Positions 28,704 to 38,802 are shown, counted from the first letter of the stretch. The stretch: 45,465 bases of DNA from an uncultured Clostridia bacterium (GCA_947631785.1 CANRMR010000014.1:1-45465), one strand, 5' to 3'. The notes: generated by a model not told the origin, from the sequence alone. A program made the numbers and translations.

Positions 28704-31700
28704 ATGAAGAAAAAATTAATATTAGGAATAATAATTATAGGGGCAATGATTTTTACTAATATAGCAACTTCTAATGTATATTCAGCAATAATAGACGGAG
28801 AAGGAAATAGTTTAACTTGTTGTTTAAGTAATAAACTAATTGATGGAAAATGGACAATATCTGTAGTACTTCCTTCAGTATTACCAAAAAATGAAATTGA
28901 TGTAGGCTTAAAGAAAAAAGAACTTATCGAATTATTTGAAGGTAAATATGAGAAAGATATAATAGAAAGTATAAAAAGCCCAAATGGAGTGGAAATAACA
29001 GATAGTAATTCTTTTGTTGGAACAGGTTCTATTATAACTTTAAAAAATAAAACTGAAATAACAGTTATCTTATACGGAGATGTGACTGGTAATGGTACAG
29101 TAGATGAGTTAGATGCCTTTAAAATAGTAAAATATGATAGTAACTTAATTGATTTACAAGATGAATCTAAAATTGCTGCTGATTTGGCTAAAGATGATGA
29201 AAATACATCAAACGTTAATTTATTAGATGCTCTAAGAATTTTGCAATATAGTTCTGATTTAATAGGTACATCAGAAAAAATAGGAAATACAATAGTAGAT
29301 GAAAAACTATACCCTGAAGATATAAAAGATATTTCTGATGTTATAGAAAAAAAAGAAGATAAAGCTATAGTTGATTTAGACAGTATTGTAAAAAATACAA
29401 TAGAACAAAATGAAGAAAACGAATATATAAAAACAACATATAATAGTGAAAATATAATAAATATAGATATAAAGCAAAGAATGGCAAGGTTAGAACAAAC
29501 TATAGCAAATGCAGATATATTTAAGTTAATAGTAAACTTAAACAATAAAGAAGAAATAGAAAGTATAGTAGTAGCATCAGAAGGATTAGAGTCGTTAACG
29601 ATTAATAAAGAAAGTACTACAATTGTTCCTAATATTTTAAACTGGTTAAATTCAAATAGCTCAAACCTATTTGAAAAAGAAAGTTTAAAAGATGTAATAG
29701 CAGGTGATTTATCAAATAAAACGCTAACAATCACAATAAATTTGAATGCTAATTATAAATTAGAAAATGGAGAAACATCCAAAACATATAAAATGGTATT
29801 TAAAGCATATCCAATAAAAGTAACATTTGACTATGGTTACAAAGAAGAAGGACAAAATGAAAATAAAAAAGAATATGTTACATTAGAAAATGCAGGAAAA
29901 ATAGCTAAGCCAGACACACCTACAAGAAAAGATGACATAATAATAGACGAAAATGGTAATAAAAAAATAATAAAATATAAATTTGTAGACTGGTACTTTG
30001 AAACAGTAGATGATAACGGAGAAACTAAAAGTCAAAAAATGGACTTTGAAAACGGAATTATAATTGATAATGTAACATTATTTGCAAAGTGGGACGAAGA
30101 AGAAACGCTAAGTTTAAAAACAGTAGACTTAGATAGTATAGTGGATAAACAAATAAAAACAATTACCGAAAATGACTGTTTTTCATCTACATATAACTTA
30201 GGTTCAGATACAATAAATGTAGAAATAAAACAAAGAATGCCAAAATTTAGTGATAATATAACAAAATTAAATGTATTCCAGGCAATAACAAATATAGCAA
30301 ATTCAGAAGATGTTCAGTCTATTACTATGACAGCAGATAGAGCAGAAGCATTAACTATAAATACTAATGAACAAACATCCTTAAATAAATTATATGATTG
30401 GGTAGATAATAATAGCCCAAAAATATTTGAAAAAGAAGACTTTAATGATGTAATTTTAGGAGATTTATCAGGAAAAACATTTTTGGCTAAAGTAAAATTA
30501 AAACAAAATACACAACTTAAAAATGGAGAAAACTTTAAAACATATAAAATTGCATTTAAAGCATATCCAATAACAGTAACATTTGATTATGGTTATGTAC
30601 CCAAAAATGAAACTGAAAATAAGAAAACAATTTTAACATTAGATAATGCAGGATATATTAAAGAACCAGAAACTCCTGTAAGAGAAGATGAAGTAATAAA
30701 AAGTGATAATAAAATTGAAACTACTAAATATGAATTCTTAGGTTGGTATTATAAAAAGCCACAAGAAAATAACGAAATTATAGATGAGAAAATGGATTTT
30801 AAAAATGCAATTGTAATAGATAATGTTACATTATTTGCAAAGTGGAATAAAACAACAACAACACAAATAGTAGAGCCAGAAAACCCAGACGAGCCAGATA
30901 AACCAGACAATCCACCAGATAAGCCAGATGAGCCAAAAGAACAAATCGATCCTGTGAAAGATATTTTGCAAAGAAATATCTTCAACTCAAATATATATAA
31001 AGTTAAATATGACAACAATTATAATGTAGAATTTACAGCAGTACATAGTAATGATAAATTAGCAAATTTAAGTAATTCGAATATTTTTAATGCAATGTCA
31101 GATTTAATGAATAATAACAAAGTAGAGGAATTAACAATAAAATATGGTAAAAATAATTCTAACAGTGTTAAACTAAAGTCAACATTAACACAAAAAACTG
31201 CAGATGGAATACGTAATTGGTTCATAGCAAACTGGAATAAAGTATGTTGCTGCGAAGATGATTGTTGTAAAGATGGAAAATGTAATTGGAATACAGCTAC
31301 AAATAATTGTTTAATAAATGGAACTAATATAGTAATGGAAGTAAAATTAATTGACTCTGCTGTATTTAAGTCAACAGGGGAAAATACACAAAGCTATAAT
31401 TTTAGCTTTAAAAGAAGCACTGTAACAATAAACTTTAATTATCAAGATCCTGCTAAAACTGTGGTATCTATAGATGTACCAGAAGGCTTACCAGTAAATG
31501 AAAGTATTTTAAGTGGTAAAAAAATACCAACATATGCTGAACATGAATTTAAATATTGGTGTACAAACAGTCAAGCAACTACTAAGTACGAATTTGGAAA
31601 AACAAATGTAACATCAAATATGAATTTATATGGTGCATGGTGGCTTGTACTAGATACAGACAATGATATTCAAACTTCAATTAATAAAATTAAAAATACA

Positions 31701-32591
31701 GATATAGGTAAAGTATTTAATGAAAGCTTAAAAACAACGCCAGGTAATGCTGCAAATAATATAGAAATTGATATAAAAAATTCAAACAATAATATTACAG
31801 ATATATTAAAATCAGGTGTATTTACAGCTTTAGATAGTGAATTATCTAAAGATGGAATTGAAAAAATTGAAATAACATATAAACCACAAGGAGGTAATAC
31901 AGTAAAAACAGAAATTACACAAGAAAATAAAAATACAACACTAGGTACATTACTATCTACAATTTCTGGTCAAACAGTAGAATTATCAAGTTCTTCTCAA
32001 ACATTACCAAAAATTACTTCACTTGTAGGTAAAAATTTAAATGTAAAAGTTATTTATAATAGCAATAAAGTAAAATTAGCAAGTAGTGCAAATCTTTCAA
32101 ATGAATATAACATTACATTTAAAAGATTAGTAACACGTGATGAAATATATACTTATGGTTCAAATATTATAAAAAATAGAATAGACGTAAATGCAAGTAA
32201 AGGTAAATTAAGTGGTAGTTTAGAAGGTTCAACAATAAAAATAAATGTAAGCAAATGTAAAAATCAAACTCCTCAACAAGTCATTGAAGGATGTGGTGCA
32301 TATACAGCTCTTAAAGAATATTTACAAACAGATTATATATCAGCAATTTATTTATATTTACCAAATGACATAAACAATGGAGCATCATTGGTTTACTCAG
32401 ATATTATTGATTATTGGAGTGCATATACAGAGGCGTATCCAAAATTGTTTAAAATCTTTGGTAAATTTGATGGATTAACTTTAGGAGAAGTGGTTGGACA
32501 GCAAATGATGATTCGTGTTGACCTTGCAGAAAATTGTATTTGGGGAGAAGAAGGACAGCTAACATATACTCTGCAAATTGTCGATGAATAA
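28704..32591 (+). CDS. Giant dockerin protein 2, modular repeat surface protein (1295 aa)
   Basis: This is a paralogue of the upstream giant with the same signal peptide and N-module. The dockerin-like domain has loops DVTGNGTVDELD and a weaker DDENTSNVNLLD. Five A modules start near residues 222, 473, 748, 982 and 1146; B repeats (GWY/DWY ... LFAKW) follow the first two and a variant follows the third. A proline-rich linker of PDKPDNPPDKPDEP type (~713-747) separates the front modules from the last three, which match the last three of protein 1, including the cysteine cluster. Central A-B units are fewer, which suggests repeat gain or loss. The frame is uninterrupted and contains no in-frame CGG. 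No catalytic domain is seen. Confidence 0.87.
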   Translation: MKKKLILGIIIIGAMIFTNIATSNVYSAIIDGEGNSLTCCLSNKLIDGKWTISVVLPSVLPKNEIDVGLKKKELIELFEGKYEKDIIESIKSPNGVEITDSNSFVGTGSIITLKNKTEITVILYGDVTGNGTVDELDAFKIVKYDSNLIDLQDESKIAADLAKDDENTSNVNLLDALRILQYSSDLIGTSEKIGNTIVDEKLYPEDIKDISDVIEKKEDKAIVDLDSIVKNTIEQNEENEYIKTTYNSENIINIDIKQRMARLEQTIANADIFKLIVNLNNKEEIESIVVASEGLESLTINKESTTIVPNILNWLNSNSSNLFEKESLKDVIAGDLSNKTLTITINLNANYKLENGETSKTYKMVFKAYPIKVTFDYGYKEEGQNENKKEYVTLENAGKIAKPDTPTRKDDIIIDENGNKKIIKYKFVDWYFETVDDNGETKSQKMDFENGIIIDNVTLFAKWDEEETLSLKTVDLDSIVDKQIKTITENDCFSSTYNLGSDTINVEIKQRMPKFSDNITKLNVFQAITNIANSEDVQSITMTADRAEALTINTNEQTSLNKLYDWVDNNSPKIFEKEDFNDVILGDLSGKTFLAKVKLKQNTQLKNGENFKTYKIAFKAYPITVTFDYGYVPKNETENKKTILTLDNAGYIKEPETPVREDEVIKSDNKIETTKYEFLGWYYKKPQENNEIIDEKMDFKNAIVIDNVTLFAKWNKTTTTQIVEPENPDEPDKPDNPPDKPDEPKEQIDPVKDILQRNIFNSNIYKVKYDNNYNVEFTAVHSNDKLANLSNSNIFNAMSDLMNNNKVEELTIKYGKNNSNSVKLKSTLTQKTADGIRNWFIANWNKVCCCEDDCCKDGKCNWNTATNNCLINGTNIVMEVKLIDSAVFKSTGENTQSYNFSFKRSTVTINFNYQDPAKTVVSIDVPEGLPVNESILSGKKIPTYAEHEFKYWCTNSQATTKYEFGKTNVTSNMNLYGAWWLVLDTDNDIQTSINKIKNTDIGKVFNESLKTTPGNAANNIEIDIKNSNNNITDILKSGVFTALDSELSKDGIEKIEITYKPQGGNTVKTEITQENKNTTLGTLLSTISGQTVELSSSSQTLPKITSLVGKNLNVKVIYNSNKVKLASSANLSNEYNITFKRLVTRDEIYTYGSNIIKNRIDVNASKGKLSGSLEGSTIKINVSKCKNQTPQQVIEGCGAYTALKEYLQTDYISAIYLYLPNDINNGASLVYSDIIDYWSAYTEAYPKLFKIFGKFDGLTLGEVVGQQMMIRVDLAENCIWGEEGQLTYTLQIVDE

Positions 32592-32608
32592 TATACATAT
32601 TATATTTT

Positions 32609-32651
32609 AAGTCAAAAATTTCTATTTATAGAAATTTTTGGCTTATTTTTT
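32609..32651 (+). terminator. Intrinsic terminator of giant dockerin gene 2
   Basis: AAGTCAAAAATTTCTA pairs with TAGAAATTTTTGGCTT, then ATTTTTT. A small TCCGC/GCGGA hairpin lies further on at 32784-32797, before the regulator gene. Confidence 0.88.
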
Positions 32652-32850
32652 ATTTAATACATTGTATAAAAAATTGTCAAATAAACTAGAAAGTAAAAAA
32701 TAAATATGATATAATTGATTATACAATTACAAATATAAGAAATATTAACTTATAAATTAAAAATATTAATTAATTTTATTAATTCCGCCAAAGCGGATAG
32801 AATATGTGCTTAAATAAAGAAAAATTGTAGATACTAAAATTGGTGATGAA

Positions 32851-33051
32851 ATGCGTATAATAATTTTAATAAAAGATGTAAGAAAGCAAAAAAACATCAC
32901 TTTAGCTCAATTATCAGATAGAACTGGAATATCTACCACACATATTAATGATATAGAAAATAACTTAAAAGAACCAAGTTTTTCGATGATGATTCGACTT
33001 GCTAAAGGATTAGATGTGAATTTAAGTCAATTGTATAAGGTGATATGGTAA
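32851..33051 (+). CDS. Small XRE-family regulator
   Basis: This is a 66 aa Cro/CI-type helix-turn-helix protein: VRKQKNITLAQLSDRTGIS is the start of the DNA-binding unit, then TTHINDIENNLKEPSFSMMIRLAKGLDVN. It has no extra domain. AAATTGGTGATGAA precedes the start. It is followed one base after the stop by the next gene, so the two are coupled. Its target is unknown; the promoter region before it and the adjacent surface locus are candidates by position only. Confidence 0.88.
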   Translation: MRIIILIKDVRKQKNITLAQLSDRTGISTTHINDIENNLKEPSFSMMIRLAKGLDVNLSQLYKVIW

Positions 33052-33052
33052 A

Positions 33053-33334
33053 ATGGGGATTAATAAATTAAAAAAAAAGTTGCATGACAGTATACAAAAA
33101 TTTAAAAAAGAAAAATTTGTAATTGTAAAAGATGAAGAAATTGCAAAAAAATTTGAAAATAGTTCTATGTATTATTTCTATAAAAAAAGCATGAAATATT
33201 TAAAGCAATATTTAGATGAACACAATAATATGATGCCAAATACAATGCAGTGGGGTAAAATTGCAAAAGAAAATGGATGTTTATCTACTGAATCAATGAA
33301 ATATATCGGACACATAGAGTTCCCAGAAGAATAA
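33053..33334 (+). CDS. Small basic protein, unknown function
   Basis: This 93 aa Lys-rich protein is translationally coupled to the XRE gene. The second half (YLDEHNNMMPNTMQWGKIAKE, then NGCLSTESMKYIG) resembles short helix-turn-helix-like segments with a conserved W..AKENG.LS pattern seen in clostridial and phage DNA-binding proteins, so a nucleic-acid role is possible. No membrane segment or cysteine is present. I do not assign a family. Confidence 0.7.
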   Translation: MGINKLKKKLHDSIQKFKKEKFVIVKDEEIAKKFENSSMYYFYKKSMKYLKQYLDEHNNMMPNTMQWGKIAKENGCLSTESMKYIGHIEFPEE

Positions 33335-33389
33335 ATTTAACAAAATATTTAAAAATTATTGTAAAAAAATGAATAAAATGATATGATTT

Positions 33390-33421
33390 AATAGTATTAA
33401 TTAATAATACTATTATTTTTT
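33390..33421 (+). terminator. Intrinsic terminator after the small regulator pair
   Basis: AATAGTATTA pairs with TAATACTATT across a 5 nt loop, followed by a T run. Confidence 0.78.
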
Positions 33422-33440
33422 AATATAAGAGGTGATTTAC

Positions 33441-34370
33441 ATTAAAAACAATGAAATATATGCAGAACTTTTAAAAATAACTAGCAAAGATAATATAAAA
33501 AAAAATGAACCAATGAAATACCATACATCATTTCATATAGGTGGATGTGCAGATTGGTTTGTTATACTAGAAAATGAAGAGAAAATAAAAAAATTAGTTT
33601 TATTGTGTTCTACTAAAGAAATACCTTTATATATTTTAGGAAATGGAACAAATATACTTGTAAAAGATAATGGAATTAGAGGAATTGTATTAAAAGTTAA
33701 TCTAAATTCTGTTAAAGTAAAAGAAAATGAAAATGAAAATGAAAATAATGTGGAAGTAACTGTAGGAGCTGGGAAGAAAATAACTGTTCTTGCAAAAGAA
33801 CTTGCAAAGAATGGAATTTCTGGTTTAGAATTTGCATCAGGTATACCAGGTACAATAGGTGGTGCAGTATATATGAATGCAGGAGCATATGGAAAGGAAA
33901 TAAAAGACATAGTTATTTCTACAAAATATATAGACAACAATGGAAGTATACATATAATAAATAATGAAAAACAAAAATTTGAATATAGAAAAAGTATTTT
34001 TAATAGTAAAATTGGCGTAATTTTGGAGACAACTCTTAAACTTGAAAAAGGGAAAATAGATCAAATAGAAAAACAAATGGAAGATTATAGCATAAAAAGA
34101 AAAAATTCTCAACCAATTGGTATAGCTAATGCGGGAAGTACTTTTAAAAGAGAAAAAGATTTTATAACAGCTAAATTAATTGATGAAGCAGGTTTAAAGG
34201 GATTTAGTATAGGAAATGCCGAAGTTTCTACTGTCCATGCAGGTTTTATTGTTAATAAAGGTGAAGCAACAGCAAAAGATGTTCTAGAATTAATAGAATA
34301 TATAAAAAAACAAATTTATATTAAATTTAAAAAAGAAATACATTTGGAAATAGAAGTAATAGGTGAATAA
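33441..34370 (+). CDS. murB: UDP-N-acetylenolpyruvoylglucosamine reductase, probable ATT start
   Basis: MurB reduces the enolpyruvyl group to make UDP-MurNAc for peptidoglycan. The FAD-binding motifs YHTSFHIGG, LGNGTNILV, GLEFASGIPGTIGGAVYMNAGAYG and the C-terminal NAGSTFKRE and AEVSTVHAGFIVN are intact. The only in-frame ATG near the front (33513) would cut into the fold. GTG 33432 overlaps the AGAGGTG ribosome site itself, so the best-placed codon is ATT at 33441, seven bases after that site; GTG 33432 is the alternative. yvcK follows 32 bp later. Confidence 0.92.
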   Translation: MKNNEIYAELLKITSKDNIKKNEPMKYHTSFHIGGCADWFVILENEEKIKKLVLLCSTKEIPLYILGNGTNILVKDNGIRGIVLKVNLNSVKVKENENENENNVEVTVGAGKKITVLAKELAKNGISGLEFASGIPGTIGGAVYMNAGAYGKEIKDIVISTKYIDNNGSIHIINNEKQKFEYRKSIFNSKIGVILETTLKLEKGKIDQIEKQMEDYSIKRKNSQPIGIANAGSTFKREKDFITAKLIDEAGLKGFSIGNAEVSTVHAGFIVNKGEATAKDVLELIEYIKKQIYIKFKKEIHLEIEVIGE

Positions 34371-34402
34371 ATGATATATGTTGAAAGGAATGTTTTAAAG
34401 TT

Positions 34403-35968
34403 ATGAAAGGTTTTTTTAAGTGGTTTAAATCAGGGGCAAAAATGAAAAGATGGATGTTATTAATATTAATTGGAATTTTGCTTGTATGTTTTTCAATAGC
34501 AGAAATAATGTCAGTAAAAGAATTATCATTTTTAGAAGTTGCAAAAATTATTGTATTGTTTACAATAGGATTTTCTTTTGTAATTTTAGGATTAGTTTAT
34601 AGTCAAAAAAGAGTATTGGAAATATTAATAGAAGATACGGACTCTAGAATTGAAAAAGGAAAAAAAGACGTTAATGTTAAATCATTAATATTTAATAAAA
34701 CTGTATATGACCAAGGACCAAAAATTGTTGCAATAGGTGGTGGAAATGGATTAAATACTGTTTTAAAGGGATTAAAAAATTATACTAATAATTTAACTGC
34801 AATTGTTACTGTATCAGACTATGGTAACATACCAACAAATTCTAGAAAAGAGTTAGGATTGCCTGCAATTGAGGACATAAAAGAAAGTATAATTGCATTA
34901 TCTAACGAAGAAGAATGGGTAGATTCGTTATTTAATGCAGAATTTGATAAAGGAAGATTACAAGGATTACGCTTTGGAGATATTTATATGTCTGCAATGA
35001 ATAAAATAGATGGGGATTTTGTTCATTCAATTGAAAGTATATCTAAAGTTTTAAACATGACTGGAAAAGTATTACCAGTAACTTTAGACGAAGTTACAAT
35101 TTGTGCAGAATTAGATGATGGAACAGTTATAGAACAAAAAGATAAAATACCAGAAATAGTATTTGAAAAAATATCAAAAATAAATAGAATATATCTTAAT
35201 CCTAGTAACTGTAGACCAGCACCAGGTGTATTAGAGGCAATTCAGGATGCAGATGCAATTATTTTAGGACCAGGTAGTTTATACACAAATGTTATTCCAA
35301 ATTTATTAGTAAAAAATGTTGCAAAAACAATTAAAGAAAGTAAAGCAATAAAGATATATGTAAGTAATATAATGACAGAGCCAGGGCAAACAGATGATTA
35401 TTCTTTATCAGATCATATAAACGCAATTTCAGAACATGTAGGAAGTGATATAGTAGATTATTGTATTTATGACACAGGAGAAATTATTCCAGAATATATA
35501 AAAAAATATAATATGCAGGGATCTGATATTGTAGAACAAGATATTACGAAATTAAAAGCAAAAGGTATTAAATTATTACAAAGAAAGTTATCAAACATTG
35601 TAGATGACAGTATTCGCCATGATCCAGATAGTGTAGCAGAAAGTATTATTGAATTAATTTGTGATGATTTAAAATTTAAAGATGAAAGTAATAATCCAGG
35701 ATATGTAATGCTAAAATCTAGATTAAAAGAAGGAAAGAAAAAGACAAAACCACTAAAGAAACAAAAAAATGAACAAACCAAAAAACAAAAACAAATTAAA
35801 AAAGAAACAGGAAAACATACTGGAAGGAAAAGCAAATTTCAGTCAAAATATGAAGATAGAATTATATCTATAAGAACAAGTGAAGAAAAAAGACAAGAAA
35901 GGCTAAAAAGCTTAAATTCAAATGTTAACAATAACAGAAATAAAAATAAAAACAAAAAGAAAAAATAA
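34403..35968 (+). CDS. yvcK: YvcK/CofD-like gluconeogenesis factor with N-terminal membrane anchor
   Basis: YvcK binds UDP-sugars and is needed for cell-wall growth on gluconeogenic carbon sources. Two N-terminal helices (residues ~14-35 and ~45-65) precede the CofD-like domain: IVAIGGGNGLNTVLKGL, VTVSDYGNIPTNSRKELG, ADAIILGPGSLYTNVIPNLLV and MTEPGQTDDYS. The last ~80 residues are a Lys/Gln-rich low-complexity tail not typical of the family. Adjacent murB fits a wall role. The common partners rapZ and whiA are absent. A canonical D following SD in the loop appears as Y (SDYGN), a small deviation I note from memory. Confidence 0.92.
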   Translation: MKGFFKWFKSGAKMKRWMLLILIGILLVCFSIAEIMSVKELSFLEVAKIIVLFTIGFSFVILGLVYSQKRVLEILIEDTDSRIEKGKKDVNVKSLIFNKTVYDQGPKIVAIGGGNGLNTVLKGLKNYTNNLTAIVTVSDYGNIPTNSRKELGLPAIEDIKESIIALSNEEEWVDSLFNAEFDKGRLQGLRFGDIYMSAMNKIDGDFVHSIESISKVLNMTGKVLPVTLDEVTICAELDDGTVIEQKDKIPEIVFEKISKINRIYLNPSNCRPAPGVLEAIQDADAIILGPGSLYTNVIPNLLVKNVAKTIKESKAIKIYVSNIMTEPGQTDDYSLSDHINAISEHVGSDIVDYCIYDTGEIIPEYIKKYNMQGSDIVEQDITKLKAKGIKLLQRKLSNIVDDSIRHDPDSVAESIIELICDDLKFKDESNNPGYVMLKSRLKEGKKKTKPLKKQKNEQTKKQKQIKKETGKHTGRKSKFQSKYEDRIISIRTSEEKRQERLKSLNSNVNNNRNKNKNKKKK

Positions 35969-36017
35969 AAGATAAAAAATTTAATATAATATTTTTTAAA
36001 ATTTATGGAGGAAACAA

Positions 36018-38048
36018 ATGAAATTAACAAAAAAACAAATAAATTTAGAAAAAGGTTTAGAAAAAGAATGGATTATTACAAATGGTTTAGGAGGATTTGC
36101 ATCTTCTACTATACTAAATTGTAATACAAGAAAATATCATGGACTGCTTATTGCGCCACTTACGCCACCAGCAAGAAGATTTTTAATACTTTCTAAAGTA
36201 GATGAGTGTATAAATATAAAAGGAGAAGATTTTCCTCTTTATACTAATATTTGTCCAAATTATATTTCAGATGGGTATAAGTATTTAGAAAGTTTTGAAA
36301 AAGATTACATACCTATCTTTGAATATAAAGTAAAAGATGTTAGCATAAAAAAGATGATTTGCATGGAATATGGCAAAAATACAGTATGTATTTTGTATAA
36401 AATTAAAAATGGAAAAGAGCATGCTAAATTAACTTTAGCTCCAATTATAAATTATAGAGATTTTCATCAAATGTCTACAAACAGAGAATTTAAGTTAAAA
36501 CAAGAAAATAAGAAAAATAAACTAAAATTAATTATAGATAACATGGCACAAACTCCAATTTATATTCATACAAGTGAAGGAAAATATATTCAGCACGAAA
36601 ATGACTATTTTAGAAATATGTATTATATAGAAGAAGAGAAAAGAGGATTTTATCCAGAAGAAAATCATATTGTTCCAGGTGTTTATGAAATAGATATAAA
36701 TCCAAAAGAAGAAAAAGAAATATCTTTTATATGTTCCCTAGAAGAAAACATTGAAGAAATTTCTGCAAAAGATGTAATTAATGAAGAAATCATCAGAATT
36801 AATGAACTTATGATCGATTCTAAAATGATTGAAATAAAAAAACAACAATCTAAAGAAGAAATTGATTTTATTAAAGATTATATTATTGCAACTGATAATT
36901 TTGTAGTATATAGACCAAATTTCAAACTACATACATTAATTGCAGGATACCCATGGTTTTTGGATTGGGGTAGAGATGCTTTAATATCTTTTGAAGGATT
37001 ATTATTAAAAACAAAAAGATATAAAATTGCAAAAGAGGTATTTTTAACATTTATTAAAAATATCAAATTTGGGTTATTGCCAAATGGATATTCTGGTTTT
37101 GATAATAGACCTTTATATAACAGCGCAGATACATCACTTTTGTTATTTGAACAAGTATATAAATATATCCAATACACAAAAGATACTAAATTTATTGAAA
37201 AAGAAATATATGATGTTTTAAAGGAAATTATTTCTTCTTATGAAAAGGGAATTGATTTAGATGAAAATAATATTTATGTAGATAAAGATGGACTTCTATC
37301 TTCAGGGACAAACGAAACACAAAATACTTGGATGGACGCAAAATATGGAAATTATGCTGTTACACCTCGAAATGGAAAAGCTGTAGAGATGAATAGTCTA
37401 TGGTATAATGCTTTAAAAATAATGCAAGAGTTAACTCAAAAATTTAAAGGAAAACAATTTGCAAAAGAATATGAAGATAAAGCAAAAAAATGTCAAGATG
37501 AATTTATTAAAAAGTTTTATAACAAAAGAAGAAAATGTTTATATGATGTATTAGGAGATAGCAAAATAAGACCAAATCAATTATTTGCTTTGTCTTTATC
37601 CCATCCTATTATAGACCCATCATCAGAAGAAGCTCAAAATATTATTAATACTGTAAATAAAAAGTTATTAAATAAATATGGTTTAAAAACATTAGCTAAG
37701 GGTGAAGAAAACTATGTTGAAGTGTATGAAGGAGATAGCTTCAAACGAGATATGAGTTATCACCAAGGAATAACATGGCCATGGCTACTTGGGTTATATT
37801 ATGATGCACTTAAAAATCAAATAAAATACGAAAAGACAAAAACAAAGAAAAAGATGTATGAAGATAATTTAGAAGATTTTAAGAATAATGTTAGAAATAC
37901 GTTTTTAAAAGAATTTTATGAAGAAGGAATGATAGGAAGTATTTCTGAAATTCATGATTCTAAAGCACCATATTTACCAAAAGGGGCTTTAGCACAAGGA
38001 TGGAGCGTTGCAGAAGTATTTAGAATTATACTAGAGTCAAAAAACTAA
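36018..38048 (+). CDS. Glycogen debranching enzyme (amylo-alpha-1,6-glucosidase type)
   Basis: The N-terminal domain has EWIITNGLGGFASSTI and NTRKYHGLLIA, typical of bacterial/archaeal debranching enzymes. The C-terminal alpha/alpha barrel shows AGYPWFLDWGRDALISFEGL, SADTSLLLF and YHQGITWPWLLGLY with the acidic catalytic candidates. At 676 aa it is the single-activity prokaryotic form (GH133-like), cleaving alpha-1,6 branch points in glycogen. It stands alone; no other glycogen genes are in the window. TATGGAGG precedes the ATG. Confidence 0.93.
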   Translation: MKLTKKQINLEKGLEKEWIITNGLGGFASSTILNCNTRKYHGLLIAPLTPPARRFLILSKVDECINIKGEDFPLYTNICPNYISDGYKYLESFEKDYIPIFEYKVKDVSIKKMICMEYGKNTVCILYKIKNGKEHAKLTLAPIINYRDFHQMSTNREFKLKQENKKNKLKLIIDNMAQTPIYIHTSEGKYIQHENDYFRNMYYIEEEKRGFYPEENHIVPGVYEIDINPKEEKEISFICSLEENIEEISAKDVINEEIIRINELMIDSKMIEIKKQQSKEEIDFIKDYIIATDNFVVYRPNFKLHTLIAGYPWFLDWGRDALISFEGLLLKTKRYKIAKEVFLTFIKNIKFGLLPNGYSGFDNRPLYNSADTSLLLFEQVYKYIQYTKDTKFIEKEIYDVLKEIISSYEKGIDLDENNIYVDKDGLLSSGTNETQNTWMDAKYGNYAVTPRNGKAVEMNSLWYNALKIMQELTQKFKGKQFAKEYEDKAKKCQDEFIKKFYNKRRKCLYDVLGDSKIRPNQLFALSLSHPIIDPSSEEAQNIINTVNKKLLNKYGLKTLAKGEENYVEVYEGDSFKRDMSYHQGITWPWLLGLYYDALKNQIKYEKTKTKKKMYEDNLEDFKNNVRNTFLKEFYEEGMIGSISEIHDSKAPYLPKGALAQGWSVAEVFRIILESKN

Positions 38049-38101
38049 AATAACACATTCAAATCTTGTCTAACAATATATATTTAAATCTAATAATATT
38101 T

Positions 38102-38248
38102 CAAGATAATAATATAGAAATATTTCTTATATTTTTACTCGATGCTCTCCCACTGGCGCTGTAACAACGCTTACGCGTTTAACAGCCCTCAGCGGTCCCC
38201 TTTGGCGCGCTCGCAAAAATAACGAAATATTTTATATTATTATCTTTG
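38102..38248. repeat. MITE-like palindromic element with GC-rich core
   Basis: The ends are near-perfect 25 bp inverted repeats (CAAGATAATAATAT...ATATTTC at 38102-38126 against 38224-38248, with two small indels). Inside is a core far richer in GC than its surroundings, with a CTGTAACAACGC/GCGTTTAACAG hairpin. There is no open frame. The 253 bp gap between the debranching gene and ruvC is mostly this element. Confidence 0.7.
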
Positions 38249-38301
38249 TAATTTATAATTTATAATTAAGATATTATTAACTAAAAAGTAAAGGTGATAA
38301 A

Positions 38302-38787
38302 ATGCGAATACTAGGAATAGATCCAGGTTACGGTATTACGGGATATAGTTTAATAGATTATGAAGGTAATCATTTTAAATTAGTCTCAAGTGGTGCAATA
38401 AAAACAAAAGCAGAAACCTCATTCCCATTACGTCTATCTGAAATTTATACAAAATTAAACACATTAATTGATGAATTTCAGCCAGATGCTATATCTGTAG
38501 AGGAACTATTTTTTAACAATAATGCTAAAACTGCAATAAATGTTGCACAAGCAAGAGGTGTAATTTTAGTTGTAGGATGTCAAAGAAATATTCCAACTTA
38601 CGAATATACACCACTTCAGGTAAAACAAGCTGTTGTAGGTTATGGAAGAGCAGATAAAATTCAAGTACAAAAAATGGTTAAAACAATATTAAAAGTAGAT
38701 ACATTGCCAAAATTAGATGATATAACAGATAGTATGGCAATTGCAATTTGCCATGCACATTCAGCAAAATTTTCACAAAAACTATAG
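38302..38787 (+). CDS. ruvC: Holliday junction endonuclease RuvC
   Basis: RuvC resolves four-way junctions. The RNase H-like active site is intact: D7 in RILGIDPGYGITGY, E67 in SVEELFFNNN and the C-terminal DDITDSMAIAICHAH acidic cluster. Length 161 aa is normal. AAAGGTGAT precedes the ATG. ruvA and ruvB, common neighbours, are not here; holA begins 15 bp later. Confidence 0.96.
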   Translation: MRILGIDPGYGITGYSLIDYEGNHFKLVSSGAIKTKAETSFPLRLSEIYTKLNTLIDEFQPDAISVEELFFNNNAKTAINVAQARGVILVVGCQRNIPTYEYTPLQVKQAVVGYGRADKIQVQKMVKTILKVDTLPKLDDITDSMAIAICHAHSAKFSQKL

Positions 38788-38802
38788 AAAAGAGGACTTT
38801 AA

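Noticed and set aside
28670-29734. 354-codon minus-strand reading frame
   Set aside because: It is opposite the giant dockerin gene, is low-complexity Ser/Ile-rich and has no ribosome site; it is a shadow of the A-rich plus-strand gene.
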